NCBI GenBank assembly: GCA_017307735.1
Contig: JAFKGR010000003.1
Location: 248,001 to 312,000, forward strand
Direction: 5' to 3'
DNA: 64,000 bases
Source of the DNA: Chitinophagaceae bacterium
GTDB taxonomy: Bacteria > Bacteroidota > Bacteroidia > Chitinophagales > Chitinophagaceae
The first letter of the stretch is position 1. Each line of letters starts with the position of its first letter. The translations under genes and the position numbers were made by a program. The notes below the pieces were generated by a model that was not told where the DNA came from, did no database searches, and saw only the letters and a list, made by a program, of their open reading frames with translations. Shown here one piece after another: positions 55,291 to 63,634 of the stretch.

Positions 55291-55355
55291 CCGTTGATTG
55301 TTAAGATTTTTGGCTTCTCTTTTTTATCAGAGAGATTTCCCCTTTTGATAAGAGG

Positions 55356-55363
55356 CAAAAGTA
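55356..55363 (-). promoter_or_regulatory. -7 box of the mevalonate operon
   Basis: TACTTTTG on the minus strand matches TAnnTTTG, 65 bases before the fni ATG. The short leader has TTATCA/TGATAA complementary arms. No good -33 seen. Confidence 0.55.
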
Positions 55364-55454
55364 ATGTATTCTGAAAGCAGCGCGAACACTATGCATGTTG
55401 CATTTTATATAAATTCCGGAATGGGAATTGACATTTTTTTATTGGATTCAACGG

Positions 55455-56012
55455 CTAAATATTGTCAATAGATTTTCGGCCATGCGGGCCAAGCGCTTTG
55501 AATTGAGTAGGAGTCATTCCCGTCACCTTGCGGAATTGAGAGGAAAGATGCTGGCTGCTGCTGTAGCCCAACTCTACAGCAATTTCCTGGAGGGATGATT
55601 CATTATAAACGAGCAATTCTTTCGCTCTTTCCACTTTTTGAAGAATAAAAAATTGTTCAATGGTGATTCCCTCCACTTCCGAAAATAATTTGCTGACAGA
55701 AGAATAATCTTTGAATACATGTCCGGAAATATATTTCTGAATGCTAAAGTGATCAGGCACATCGCCCCTCACTTTTTCGATCAAAAGAATTTTCACCTGT
55801 TCAATTAATTTTTTGGAAGGATCATCCAGCAATTCAAACCCGGCATCGCCCAATTCTTTTTTGAAAATATTTCTCTTCTCACCTACGAGATCAGAAACCG
55901 TTTCGACCTCACCAAGTTCCACAGAATGAAAAGGGATATCCGTTTTTTGCAAAATATTTTTCACACTCATGATACACCGCGGGCACACCATATTTTTGAT
56001 ATACACTTTCAT
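55455..56012 (-). CDS. AraC-family regulator with N-terminal heavy-metal-associated (HMA-like) domain
   Basis: 185 residues from the ATG at 56012; a longer frame (56039) has no support and overlaps the promoter box. Residues 1-70 resemble an HMA metal-binding domain: MKVYIKNMVCPRCIMSV with Cys10 and Cys13 and the later FKKELGDAGFELLDD. The rest is a DNA-binding AraC domain with FILQKVERAKELLVYNESSL, EIAVELGYSSSQHLSSQFRKVTG. A copper- or other soft-metal-sensing activator is likely. No metal transporter gene is adjacent, so its target is unknown. Confidence 0.85.
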   Translation of the reverse strand: MKVYIKNMVCPRCIMSVKNILQKTDIPFHSVELGEVETVSDLVGEKRNIFKKELGDAGFELLDDPSKKLIEQVKILLIEKVRGDVPDHFSIQKYISGHVFKDYSSVSKLFSEVEGITIEQFFILQKVERAKELLVYNESSLQEIAVELGYSSSQHLSSQFRKVTGMTPTQFKALGPHGRKSIDNI

Positions 56013-56016
56013 GGGG

Positions 56017-56024
56017 CAAAGGTA
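56017..56024 (-). promoter_or_regulatory. -7 box directly before the HMA-AraC gene
   Basis: TACCTTTG on the minus strand fits TAnnTTTG and ends four bases before the ATG at 56012, again suggesting a leaderless or nearly leaderless transcript. Confidence 0.5.
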
Positions 56025-56196
56025 GAACAGGTAAAACATTTGAAACGCAATACAATCATGATGATTCCTGATTAATTTGTTGCCTGCTGTTGATTGACTC
56101 GTTATTTATATATCCGAATATAATATCATAGGTGAAGATTCTTCTTTCTCAATTTCCCTATCTATTCATTCTGATTTACATTTTCAAAACATTTAT

Positions 56197-56344
56197 CCGG
56201 GATTTTGCAGTAGCACTAAAAGCTACTGCAAAGTGCGTAAGGGGTTGTGGGAAGCATCCCGGTACCCCCAACTTAGAAAGCCTTTGCGAAAATATTTTAT
56301 TTGAGTATCAGGCTTTCTTGGTCGTTTTGCAGCCAACTGCAAAA
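56197..56344. other. Strongly folded intergenic element of unknown nature
   Basis: About 148 bases with nested complementary arms. CCGGGAT (56197-56203) pairs with ATCCCGG (56256-56262), enclosing a perfect 11-bp hairpin (TTTGCAGTAGC 56204-56214 with GCTACTGCAAA 56222-56232). Next come AAAGCCT (56277-56283) with AGGCTTT (56310-56316) and TTTTGCAG (56325-56332) with CTGCAAAA (56337-56344). A GGGG tract near 56240 faces a CCCCC tract near 56266, so cross-pairing is possible. No coding sense is apparent. It may be a structured RNA, a MITE or a palindromic repeat family member. The surrounding stretch 56025-56512 has no gene. Confidence 0.65.
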
Positions 56345-56512
56345 TTTGGGTTTATTTCCTGCTAACCATTCCAAAAAAGCAATTTCATCCAAAAGAGTTT
56401 CGTTAGTAGAATGAACCTTTTTTCAGAATTTATTATGAAAAAATCATCTGGCACCTAATCTGTAAATCCCGAAAATTTAGTAATATTGTTTAGCCGATAC
56501 ACCTATCCAAGC

Positions 56513-56989
56513 GTGAAAAACCTTTTTGAGAAGTTCACTTTATTAGTGGTTTTTTTACTAATTTTTGTTCAGTTTTCAAAAGGCCAGGAAAGAATCGTCC
56601 AGAAGCCTTGTTTTGATTCCGTATTGCAAAAACAGGCTGACAGTTTAAAAGATTTCTTAACGCAACGTGGGTTTATTGTAGCGAGAGAGGCAACGATGAC
56701 GATGCAGAGCCAATACGAAATGCCGGTCATTGTTCCTCTTACTGAGGGAACGTGGTATCAGTTTGTGTTTTTAGGAGATAAAGACAGTAAGTTGTATGAG
56801 GTGAGGATGTACGATTGGGGCGAAAAACAGGTAGTGTATAAGAAGAATGGGATTGAGAATAATCTGATAATGTTTCCTTACATACCCAAACAAACGACCT
56901 ACTTCATGATAAAACCTGTACAGGTATCGAACATTAAAAAGAAAAAGGAATTATGCGGTTATCTGATCATTTTTAAAAAAGTAAAATAA
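56513..56989 (+). CDS. Small putative secreted protein, unknown function
   Basis: 158 residues from a GTG at 56513. A TTG at 56486 is an alternative, but it falls next to a weak -7 box (TAATATTG). The N-terminal membrane-type segment FTLLVVFLLIFVQFSKGQ is a signal peptide. The mature domain has aromatic-rich beta character (EGTWYQFVFLGDKDSKLYEVRMYDWGEKQVVYKK) and few charged repeats. No family recognised. It is followed by a strong terminator. Confidence 0.7.
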   Translation: MKNLFEKFTLLVVFLLIFVQFSKGQERIVQKPCFDSVLQKQADSLKDFLTQRGFIVAREATMTMQSQYEMPVIVPLTEGTWYQFVFLGDKDSKLYEVRMYDWGEKQVVYKKNGIENNLIMFPYIPKQTTYFMIKPVQVSNIKKKKELCGYLIIFKKVK

Positions 56990-57101
56990 CCGCTTTAAGC
57001 CGTAAAAAACGGAGGGCGTTTCAGAAAACGTATTTCTCAGGAGAAGAAAATTAAATTGAATGTTTGATTAAAATAGTTTTTTTGTTTGCTTGTTGATAAC
57101 C

Positions 57102-57138
57102 AGTCCGGTCCTGTTTCTACAGACCGGACTTTATTTTA
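57102..57138 (+). terminator. Terminator after the small secreted protein
   Basis: AGTCCGGTC (57102-57110) and GACCGGACT (57122-57130) form a perfect 9-bp stem with an 11-base loop, followed by TTATTTTA on the plus strand. Confidence 0.82.
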
Positions 57139-57161
57139 TAACCGGGATACAGCATCTAATC

Positions 57162-59516
57162 TTATTTCAGCAAAACCAATTCTCCTTTCAAACGATGAGG
57201 TTTTTGCCGGGGAAATGAATATTCACACGTCCAGACATATACTCCTGCCGGTTGCAATTCTCCTTTGTATCTTCCGTCCCAACCTTCATCTGCACGTTCT
57301 GAATAATAAATCAAACGGCCATTACGATTAAAAACAGAAATCTTAAAATTTTTCGGATTCCTTGAAATGACGGGTCTGAACAGATCATTCAAACCATCAT
57401 TATTCGGAGAAAATGCGTTTGGGAAAAATATGGACAGAGGACAATCTTTTACCTCAACAGTTACAGAATCACCGACAAAACATCCCGTAAACTTCTCTGC
57501 AGAAACAATATACCGGGTAGTGGAATCGGGAAATACATTCACATTTGCCCGGTAAGGATCAGACACGGACACATCGGGCATCCAGCGATAATTTTGAAAA
57601 CCCTCCGTCGCTGATAAAGTTGCAGTATCTCCCTCACAAATGCTTTTTGAACTCCCTGCGGAGAAATAAAGATCAGGAGCCGATACTATGATTGTATCTG
57701 CAAAACTCTCTCCGCAACCGTCATTCACCTGCACCCAATACCTGCCCGGCGAATACACAACCATGGAATCATCTGTATTCCCGTTTTGCCATTGATAGTC
57801 TTTATAACCCTGTTGTGCTCTCAGGACAATACTGTCGCGGCATAGCGAAGTATCGGCGCCAAGATTTAAGGAAGGTAATTTGCCGGAGACGATTATCATA
57901 ATACTATCCCGGATATTACAGGAAGGGATCGCTGCCCTGAGATACCCTCCTTTCCATCCTTTCTCAAATAAAATTTTCACACTGTCCTTACCCTGAAATT
58001 CCATTTTTTCTATTGCGCTGCTGTCGATATCCCAGTCAATTTCTTTCAGGCAATCCATCCTTTTCTCAATATGAAATTCCATGGATTTATCCGGATCACA
58101 AATTGTTTCGGGACCTTTTATCCGTATGCTGTCGCAAATACTTACTTCCTTACAGTCTTCTGTCCTGCTGATCTCATAATCCGACGGGGTTATTTCAATA
58201 CCCGATTTTACAGGATTCAACAAAAAAGATGTTTGTGAAATCGCAGCGGGAGAAGTAGTAAAAGTTAACGGAGATACGGGAGAAAAGAAAGAACTTGTGT
58301 CTGTTCCAAAACATTCAGAATTACCTGAAAAAGAGGAAGGGAAATTGGCAATCGTAAAATGAGGTTCAAGGCTGTTACTATATAAAGTAACCAGATTCGC
58401 CCTGTCACCGTTTTTATAATAATTCAAATTTACAAAACCCTGCTTCAGTGGAAATTTCTTAAATCCGCTAATTTTTAGATTTTTATCGAAAGAAAAGAAA
58501 TAAGCGGTATTCCCGTCACCGGTCAACGATTGAGTACAATTTATTTCTTCTTCGGTAGATGAATATGATTGATCGAAAAGCAAATTAACAACCGGCCTGC
58601 CCCTGATTGTCAGGTTTCCTGTAATTTCAAAACCTTCATTTATAAACAGACTGTTTAAAATAAAATCCCCGTTTAATGAACCTTCTCCCATTACGTTGAG
58701 CCCGCTCTCAGAATTTTCAATCTTAACCGGAAGAAGCATTCCCTTTGTTGTTGAATTAAACACCTTTGATTTAATAACAGCGCCATCTTTGTCATTAATT
58801 GAAAATAGAATTAAAGATGGCTTTGAATAAAGTCCTCTTATGTCATAGTTCCAATAGAAAACAAAACCAAGCACACAAGAAGAATCTGATAGTCGTGTCC
58901 ATGAACAACTGAAATTATCAAAAAACTCTTGCGGTTTCTCAAATTTATAGGCCTTCGTCCACAGATGAGTACCTAAGGAGTCCATTTTTGTAACGATCAG
59001 ATCATTGCCGGATTTTCCCGAGAATTCTATATCTTCACCTGGGCTCTCAATCAAATTCGTGATAGTAAAAAATACATTATTCTCTTCATAAAAATTTATC
59101 CATTTTATTTTTCCGTCCCTATCTGTTTTCCCAAGGATAGAATAATAATTACCATATTTTTCAACATTACCCGAGAAAAGAATGCCACCGTCTTGTAATT
59201 CACGCAAAGAGGTTAATCGAATGCCTCCCATATTAACCGACAACCTTCTGCCCCAGATCAATCGGCCAAAATTATCAGTTTTCAAGAGTACAAATCCATA
59301 TAGACCGGGAATGCCGGTCTCTTCCAGCACATTATCAACTAAAAATCCGGTTATATTTCCTCCTTCTCTGAGATTCTCATTAACAAATCCATCAAAATAT
59401 TGTTCTCCATCTTTCTGGTACTCTGTTGAGATCATTGAATCCTGGCAGATTTCCTGACTCATAGATACATCATGAATCAAAAGGAAGAAAAGAAAACAGG
59501 AAAAAATTTTAAGCAT
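57162..59516 (-). CDS. T9SS type B-sorted secreted protein (gliding-motility-associated C-terminal domain)
   Basis: 784 residues from the ATG at 59516; another in-frame ATG at 59537 adds seven residues. Signal peptide MLKIFSCFLFFLLIHDVSMS. The first half is a repeated beta structure with many ISxTD-type turns. About residues 530-690 hold Ig-like or PKD-like repeats (LGADTSLCRDSIVLRAQQGYKDYQWQ; SKSICEGDTATLSATEGFQNYRW). The C-terminal CHU_C domain starts FFPNAFSPNNDGLNDLF and has FNRNGRLIYY and PAGVYVWTCEY. Such proteins are exported through the type IX system and attached to, or released from, the cell surface. Ligand unknown. Confidence 0.9.
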   Translation of the reverse strand: MLKIFSCFLFFLLIHDVSMSQEICQDSMISTEYQKDGEQYFDGFVNENLREGGNITGFLVDNVLEETGIPGLYGFVLLKTDNFGRLIWGRRLSVNMGGIRLTSLRELQDGGILFSGNVEKYGNYYSILGKTDRDGKIKWINFYEENNVFFTITNLIESPGEDIEFSGKSGNDLIVTKMDSLGTHLWTKAYKFEKPQEFFDNFSCSWTRLSDSSCVLGFVFYWNYDIRGLYSKPSLILFSINDKDGAVIKSKVFNSTTKGMLLPVKIENSESGLNVMGEGSLNGDFILNSLFINEGFEITGNLTIRGRPVVNLLFDQSYSSTEEEINCTQSLTGDGNTAYFFSFDKNLKISGFKKFPLKQGFVNLNYYKNGDRANLVTLYSNSLEPHFTIANFPSSFSGNSECFGTDTSSFFSPVSPLTFTTSPAAISQTSFLLNPVKSGIEITPSDYEISRTEDCKEVSICDSIRIKGPETICDPDKSMEFHIEKRMDCLKEIDWDIDSSAIEKMEFQGKDSVKILFEKGWKGGYLRAAIPSCNIRDSIMIIVSGKLPSLNLGADTSLCRDSIVLRAQQGYKDYQWQNGNTDDSMVVYSPGRYWVQVNDGCGESFADTIIVSAPDLYFSAGSSKSICEGDTATLSATEGFQNYRWMPDVSVSDPYRANVNVFPDSTTRYIVSAEKFTGCFVGDSVTVEVKDCPLSIFFPNAFSPNNDGLNDLFRPVISRNPKNFKISVFNRNGRLIYYSERADEGWDGRYKGELQPAGVYVWTCEYSFPRQKPHRLKGELVLLK

Positions 59517-59550
59517 TTTAGTAATTGGGGTCGACATATAGATCCCTTAA

Positions 59551-60645
59551 TCAATATGTAATTTCCCAAGTTTCATAAGTATAAAAGGTATTCTCACAAT
59601 CAATTATAAAATTTCCTTCGTGATCAAATTCTCCATCAATATTTCTATACCGGAAGGTATAACTGTAAGTACCGGAAGGCAGGAGAGGAGGAAATGCGAA
59701 GTCAAATGGCGTCAGGTATGTTTTACCTGAAAGTAGAGAACTCGAAAAAGCATTTGAAATATTCTGCCATCCACCTCCATTTACTGAATATTCAACTTCT
59801 TGAGCGGTTGGATAATTATATCCGATAGGGCAATTATATATTGGATCTACACCAAATACTGCAAACCCTACAGAAGCAATTCCGCCTCCGGGGAATATCC
59901 ATACTTTGTCATTTCTATCACAAGGGCGGCCTGATCCATAATTAGGGAAACCATAATCGGTTATTGTAATTCCGACGGGGGCCGTTCCATTTGTACAATC
60001 TATTGCAAGCTGGGCTCCCATTTTTAGGCTGTAAGCCATAGCGTTATTTATATATATATCTGAAATATAATCACTCTCAATCTCTACTATAAAACTTTCA
60101 TACCCTGATCCATAAAAAGGGTCGGCTCCCATATCCGTAATTGTAACATTTTCTGGCATTTGTTGATAAGCAGGTGTACCATCTCCCACATTAAATATCC
60201 TAATTATGCCTTTGGACTTCTGACTGGTAAAAGCAGGATTTTGCTCTACAATATTATTATCAGTTGAAATCTGATATTTCCAACTTAATTTATAGCCATA
60301 AGTGCAATCAAAACTCTGCTTATATTCTAGCAAAGTTGAATAAGCATCGGTAAATCCGGTACAGGCTGAAATAATCGTCCTTTGACTCATTGGAGAAATA
60401 CGATTACCGTTCTTGTCTGAATAGTAAGTTTCCAATTTCTTATTAAGTTGAACAGTAAACGATCTACCTTCTTTCTTCATTCTTTCATTTAATAACTCAA
60501 TAGTTTTAGGAGATAAGTTTGAGATCGATTGTTCATTGGGAAATATATTATTTCCCTTATTATCGTCTGTTTTTTTACATCCTATAAAAATGATGAAAAA
60601 AAATACGAGAGTTGAAACACCGTAAAAAGATGATAACTTATTCAT
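59551..60645 (-). CDS. Putative lipoprotein, unknown function
   Basis: 364 residues. The signal ends FIIFIGC with the lipid-attachment Cys at 23. The mature protein is a beta-rich surface type (TFRYRNIDGEFDHEGNFIID near the end) with several Cys residues. No family recognised. It lies upstream of and on the same strand as the T9SS protein, with 34 bases between, so they may form an operon. The 5' side faces the IS630 element about 190 bases away. Confidence 0.72.
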   Translation of the reverse strand: MNKLSSFYGVSTLVFFFIIFIGCKKTDDNKGNNIFPNEQSISNLSPKTIELLNERMKKEGRSFTVQLNKKLETYYSDKNGNRISPMSQRTIISACTGFTDAYSTLLEYKQSFDCTYGYKLSWKYQISTDNNIVEQNPAFTSQKSKGIIRIFNVGDGTPAYQQMPENVTITDMGADPFYGSGYESFIVEIESDYISDIYINNAMAYSLKMGAQLAIDCTNGTAPVGITITDYGFPNYGSGRPCDRNDKVWIFPGGGIASVGFAVFGVDPIYNCPIGYNYPTAQEVEYSVNGGGWQNISNAFSSSLLSGKTYLTPFDFAFPPLLPSGTYSYTFRYRNIDGEFDHEGNFIIDCENTFYTYETWEITY

Positions 60646-60837
60646 AACAGATAGTTTTAATTTTGTTTCCTAAAGATATGATAAAGTTTTCATAATAAAA
60701 AAATGAATTATGAAATATGCAGGAAGAAATCAGAAGGCATAAATAAGGTACTTTCAATAATGTCGGAATTTAAAGTATCCAAAAATTAGTGCAGTTGGAT
60801 TTGTAAGCCCAAAATGAAGTGATAGTAATTCTTATTA

Positions 60838-61977
60838 TACTTCAAAAGGGATAAATTAGTGAGTTTTTTCCATCAAGGAATTGAAATTTTAGAGAAAGTA
60901 AGGATGAGAGTTTTTCTTTACAATTGAGATTAATGCTGCCAAAGAAATTTTCAATAGACCTGTGGAATGAGGCAGGCTTATCATAATATTTTCCATATAG
61001 TATTTCCTTCTTTGTAAATTTCCATAACCGTTCTATGATGTTTAAATTAGGTGAATAAGGTGGCAAAAAAATCAGATGGATACCCAATGATTTGGCAAAG
61101 GCTGTCACCAAAAAACAACGTTGATAGCGGGCATTATCCAGTACAATGGCAATCGGCTTATCCCTATATTTTCCCTTCAATACCTTTAAAAATTCAAGCA
61201 GTGTGGTTGATGTAATATAAGTAGTATTGACCATAGTGGTTACCTCTTTGGCAATGGCGTTTACAGCCCCCAATACATTCATGCGATTCCTGCCTGCTGA
61301 TGCTTTAATTAAAATCCTGATCGTACACCAAAATGAGCAAAGAAAAGGTTGCAATATGAAATGGGCTGCATCGCAGAAAAGCAAATGTACTTCTCCTCTC
61401 TGTGCAGCTTCTATTACAGGTCTCAGGTTTGTTTCCACCCATTGGTGTTGACTGTTGCAATCGGCTTTGGCCGGAATATGGCCACATTTTATAAACTTCA
61501 GTCTGTGTCTTTTCATGAACGTCCTGACCTGTTGGCTACTTCGGTTAATTCCGGTCATCTCTCTTATTCGCCCGGATGCCTCAGCGGATGTCAACGGTGG
61601 CTGTTTTTGAAAGGATGACAAAATGATTTCGGCATAGTTTTCCAAATCGCTGTGCCTTTTCCCGTAATGATTGCTCAGCAGGGCTTCATACCCTTTGTTC
61701 CGGTATGCTTTCAACCAGTATCCTACTGAATTATAATGCAATCCTACCACCCGACTGAAAGCAGCATTATTCCTATTTAGTGTAGCTTTCAGATATACAG
61801 AATAAATTCTCTTTTGAACCATAGCTTCGGGATGTGCATATCGTTCGTAATTTAGCTTATCAATTTCAGTCTTACTGAGGTTGTTTAAAGGAGCGGGCAT
61901 TTTTTGTTGTTTTGCAATTACAAAATTGCCCCTCTTTTTATATTTTATCTTTTCACAATTTTATCCCTTGCGAGGTA
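60838..61977 (-). mobile_element. IS630-family insertion sequence
   Basis: About 1140 bases. The ends are imperfect inverted repeats: TACTTCAAAAGGGATAAA (60838 on) against TACCTCGCAAGGGATAAA (reading back from 61977), 20 of 26 bases identical over the wider region. Both ends abut TA (60836-60837 and 61978-61979), the expected TA target duplication. The homology extends a few bases further out as ATT/AAT, so the boundary could be off by a few bases. One full-length transposase gene is carried, and its stop codon lies in the left repeat. Confidence 0.85.
60842..61900 (-). CDS. IS630-family DDE transposase
   Basis: 352 residues. N-terminal helix-turn-helix segments (about 5-140) bind the inverted repeats. 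The catalytic triad is Asp177 (LLFCDAAHF), Asp255 (IVLDNARYQ) and Glu290 (SPNLNIIERLW), giving the DD34E spacing of the Tc1/mariner-IS630 superfamily. No frameshift or stop is visible, so it could be active. Longer than most IS630 transposases only by its N-terminal part. Confidence 0.95.
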   Translation of the reverse strand: MPAPLNNLSKTEIDKLNYERYAHPEAMVQKRIYSVYLKATLNRNNAAFSRVVGLHYNSVGYWLKAYRNKGYEALLSNHYGKRHSDLENYAEIILSSFQKQPPLTSAEASGRIREMTGINRSSQQVRTFMKRHRLKFIKCGHIPAKADCNSQHQWVETNLRPVIEAAQRGEVHLLFCDAAHFILQPFLCSFWCTIRILIKASAGRNRMNVLGAVNAIAKEVTTMVNTTYITSTTLLEFLKVLKGKYRDKPIAIVLDNARYQRCFLVTAFAKSLGIHLIFLPPYSPNLNIIERLWKFTKKEILYGKYYDKPASFHRSIENFFGSINLNCKEKLSSLLSLKFQFLDGKNSLIYPF

Positions 61978-62140
61978 TAATTACCAAACACTGAAATTAT
62001 TTCCATAGCTAACGTATGATATTAAAATACAAGGTATCTTATTTCAAATAATAAAGCCCGAAGGCATGAAAGAATAAGCGGCTGGAAAAAGCAAAAATCG
62101 ATTGATTTACTTTACTTACAAAAGGTATTTATTCTTTAAC

Positions 62141-62488
62141 TTATTTTTTTTCAACAACTTTCAATAGTACTCTTTTTAATTCCTCAAGCAATTTTGTCTG
62201 ATTCAATTCTATTTCATTTAGAAGGTTCTTGTTTTCAGTCAGGATATTCATCAATTCTTTAATAGTATCACTGAAATTGATAACCAAAAAGCCTTCGCTT
62301 TCATCCACTAATTTTTCTCTTGGCACTTCCAAAACATTACTTATTTGCTCCAATAAAGCATCAGAAAGAATTGTTTTTCCATTTTCAATTCGGCTAAAAG
62401 CCGCCTGGCTCTTTCTAAGACGATAAGCAACGTAATTTTGAGAATAACCTTTTATTTCTCTAAGCAATCGGATATTATTGCTTTTCAT
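62141..62488 (-). CDS. Xre-family transcriptional regulator
   Basis: 115 residues from the ATG at 62488; an ATG two codons upstream (62494) is possible. Residues about 5-60 are a Cro/C1-type helix-turn-helix (LREIKGYSQNYVAYRLRKSQAAFSRIENGK). The C-terminal half is a Leu/Glu-rich coiled coil (LMNILTENKNLLNEIELNQTKLLEELKRVLL), likely for dimerisation. It is divergent from the lipoprotein gene at 62610, whose promoter region it might control. Confidence 0.88.
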   Translation of the reverse strand: MKSNNIRLLREIKGYSQNYVAYRLRKSQAAFSRIENGKTILSDALLEQISNVLEVPREKLVDESEGFLVINFSDTIKELMNILTENKNLLNEIELNQTKLLEELKRVLLKVVEKK

Positions 62489-62506
62489 GGTCATAAAGTA
62501 TTAATA

Positions 62507-62514
62507 CAAAGTTA
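62507..62514 (-). promoter_or_regulatory. -7 box of the Xre regulator gene
   Basis: TAACTTTG on the minus strand is a perfect TAnnTTTG match ending 18 bases before the ATG at 62488. Confidence 0.5.
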
Positions 62515-62534
62515 TAAAATATAATCTCAAATAA

Positions 62535-62565
62535 TTGTAACATTTAATTAAAGATTCTACTTTCG
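62535..62565 (+). promoter_or_regulatory. Putative promoter of the lipoprotein gene
   Basis: TTG (62535-62537), 20 bases, TACTTTCG (62558-62565): a TTG plus TAnnTTTG-like pair with one mismatch. The start codon follows at 62610. It lies between the two divergent genes, so the Xre protein could bind here. Confidence 0.45.
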
Positions 62566-62609
62566 ATATGGGTATTTTATTTATCAAAAGATCAACATAA
62601 ACATTTCTT

Positions 62610-63620
62610 ATGAAAATTTTAGTTAGTATATTAGCATCGTGCTTTCTCTTTATTTCTTGCACTAAAACCAATTTGAGAGATGACTTTTCATCTTCACAAA
62701 ATTTAAGTGGAAAGGTTATTCCTAATGTGCCTCAATGTGGAGCTGGATATCATTGGGACTATTACCTTCAAAAATGCGTGGTTAATTGTCAGGAAGGATA
62801 TCACAATGACTCAACTTCTGGATCTTGCGTTGTAGACGGTAGCGTTCAGCAAAATATATTTGCTATTTCAAATCCTAACAATCCCGACGAAATTGTAGGA
62901 GAAAATCATAATTCAGGAATGCAACAAATTATCCCGAACTATGAAAATGGGCAGTTAGAGCCCACGGAACAAAATGTTATGCAATACACCGATACCTATA
63001 TTTTATCAATCGGATATGACACTACTATTGGAAATTACGCTTATAATTATGATAACCAATATTTCGGTACAGACTTCTTGTCCAAGAATGATTTAGATAG
63101 TCTGACAGACCAAATTTATTCCCTGGGATTAATATCACTAACTGCCAAGAATTTCCTGGCGACCCTAATCAGTACCTTTCGAACCTTTGCAGGGGATTCA
63201 ATTTCTATTCCTACCCAATCCGCCTATAATTCCTATGCAAATACCTTAATCTCCTATGAAAACCAATTTGCAAGTAACCCGAATCTCAGTTCAAATGAAA
63301 AAACAATATTATATTCGGTTTTCTCGGTTGCAAGGTATAGTGTGGTTTATGCAGTTAATTACTCAATTCAAAACCCAGATACTATAGTATTAAACAAATA
63401 TCAAACAGATAAAAAATCTCCGGGATGGTTTTCATGGGGAAGAGTAGGAAGTGGTGACGTGGCAGGAGCAATTGGAGGTGCCCTGGGAGGAGCTGCATGG
63501 GCAATGGCATCAGGAGGTACTGCTACTCCGTCAATAGTTGGAGGGGCCGTAACTGTTGGAGTTGCATCTTCAGTTTATGAAGCCGGAATGCAGATCTTTC
63601 ACCATTGGGGATGGTTTTAA
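62610..63620 (+). CDS. Lipoprotein with Cys-rich N-terminal motif and glycine-rich hydrophobic C-terminus
   Basis: 336 residues. The signal ends FLFISC, with the lipid Cys at 17. After a Ser-rich linker, two short units with paired cysteines appear (CGAGYHWDYYLQKC and CQEGYHNDSTSGSC; Cys43, 56, 60, 73). A mostly helical middle follows. The last about 55 residues (AGAIGGALGGAAWAMASGG through GVASSVYEAGM) are a Gly/Ala-rich segment with GxxxG spacing, much like the pore part of class II bacteriocins. A two-helix membrane protein gene follows at once. Family not recognised; bacteriocin-like or toxin role is inference only. Confidence 0.8.
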   Translation: MKILVSILASCFLFISCTKTNLRDDFSSSQNLSGKVIPNVPQCGAGYHWDYYLQKCVVNCQEGYHNDSTSGSCVVDGSVQQNIFAISNPNNPDEIVGENHNSGMQQIIPNYENGQLEPTEQNVMQYTDTYILSIGYDTTIGNYAYNYDNQYFGTDFLSKNDLDSLTDQIYSLGLISLTAKNFLATLISTFRTFAGDSISIPTQSAYNSYANTLISYENQFASNPNLSSNEKTILYSVFSVARYSVVYAVNYSIQNPDTIVLNKYQTDKKSPGWFSWGRVGSGDVAGAIGGALGGAAWAMASGGTATPSIVGGAVTVGVASSVYEAGMQIFHHWGWF

Positions 63621-63634
63621 ATCAATCTATAAAA

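Noticed and set aside
56132..56365. 77-residue plus-strand ORF
   Set aside because: It runs through the hairpin element, has an unnatural composition and no promoter. It is a by-product of the repeats.
56486..56512. TTG start for the small secreted protein
   Set aside because: It coincides with a weak promoter box, and the GTG at 56513 gives a normal signal peptide start.
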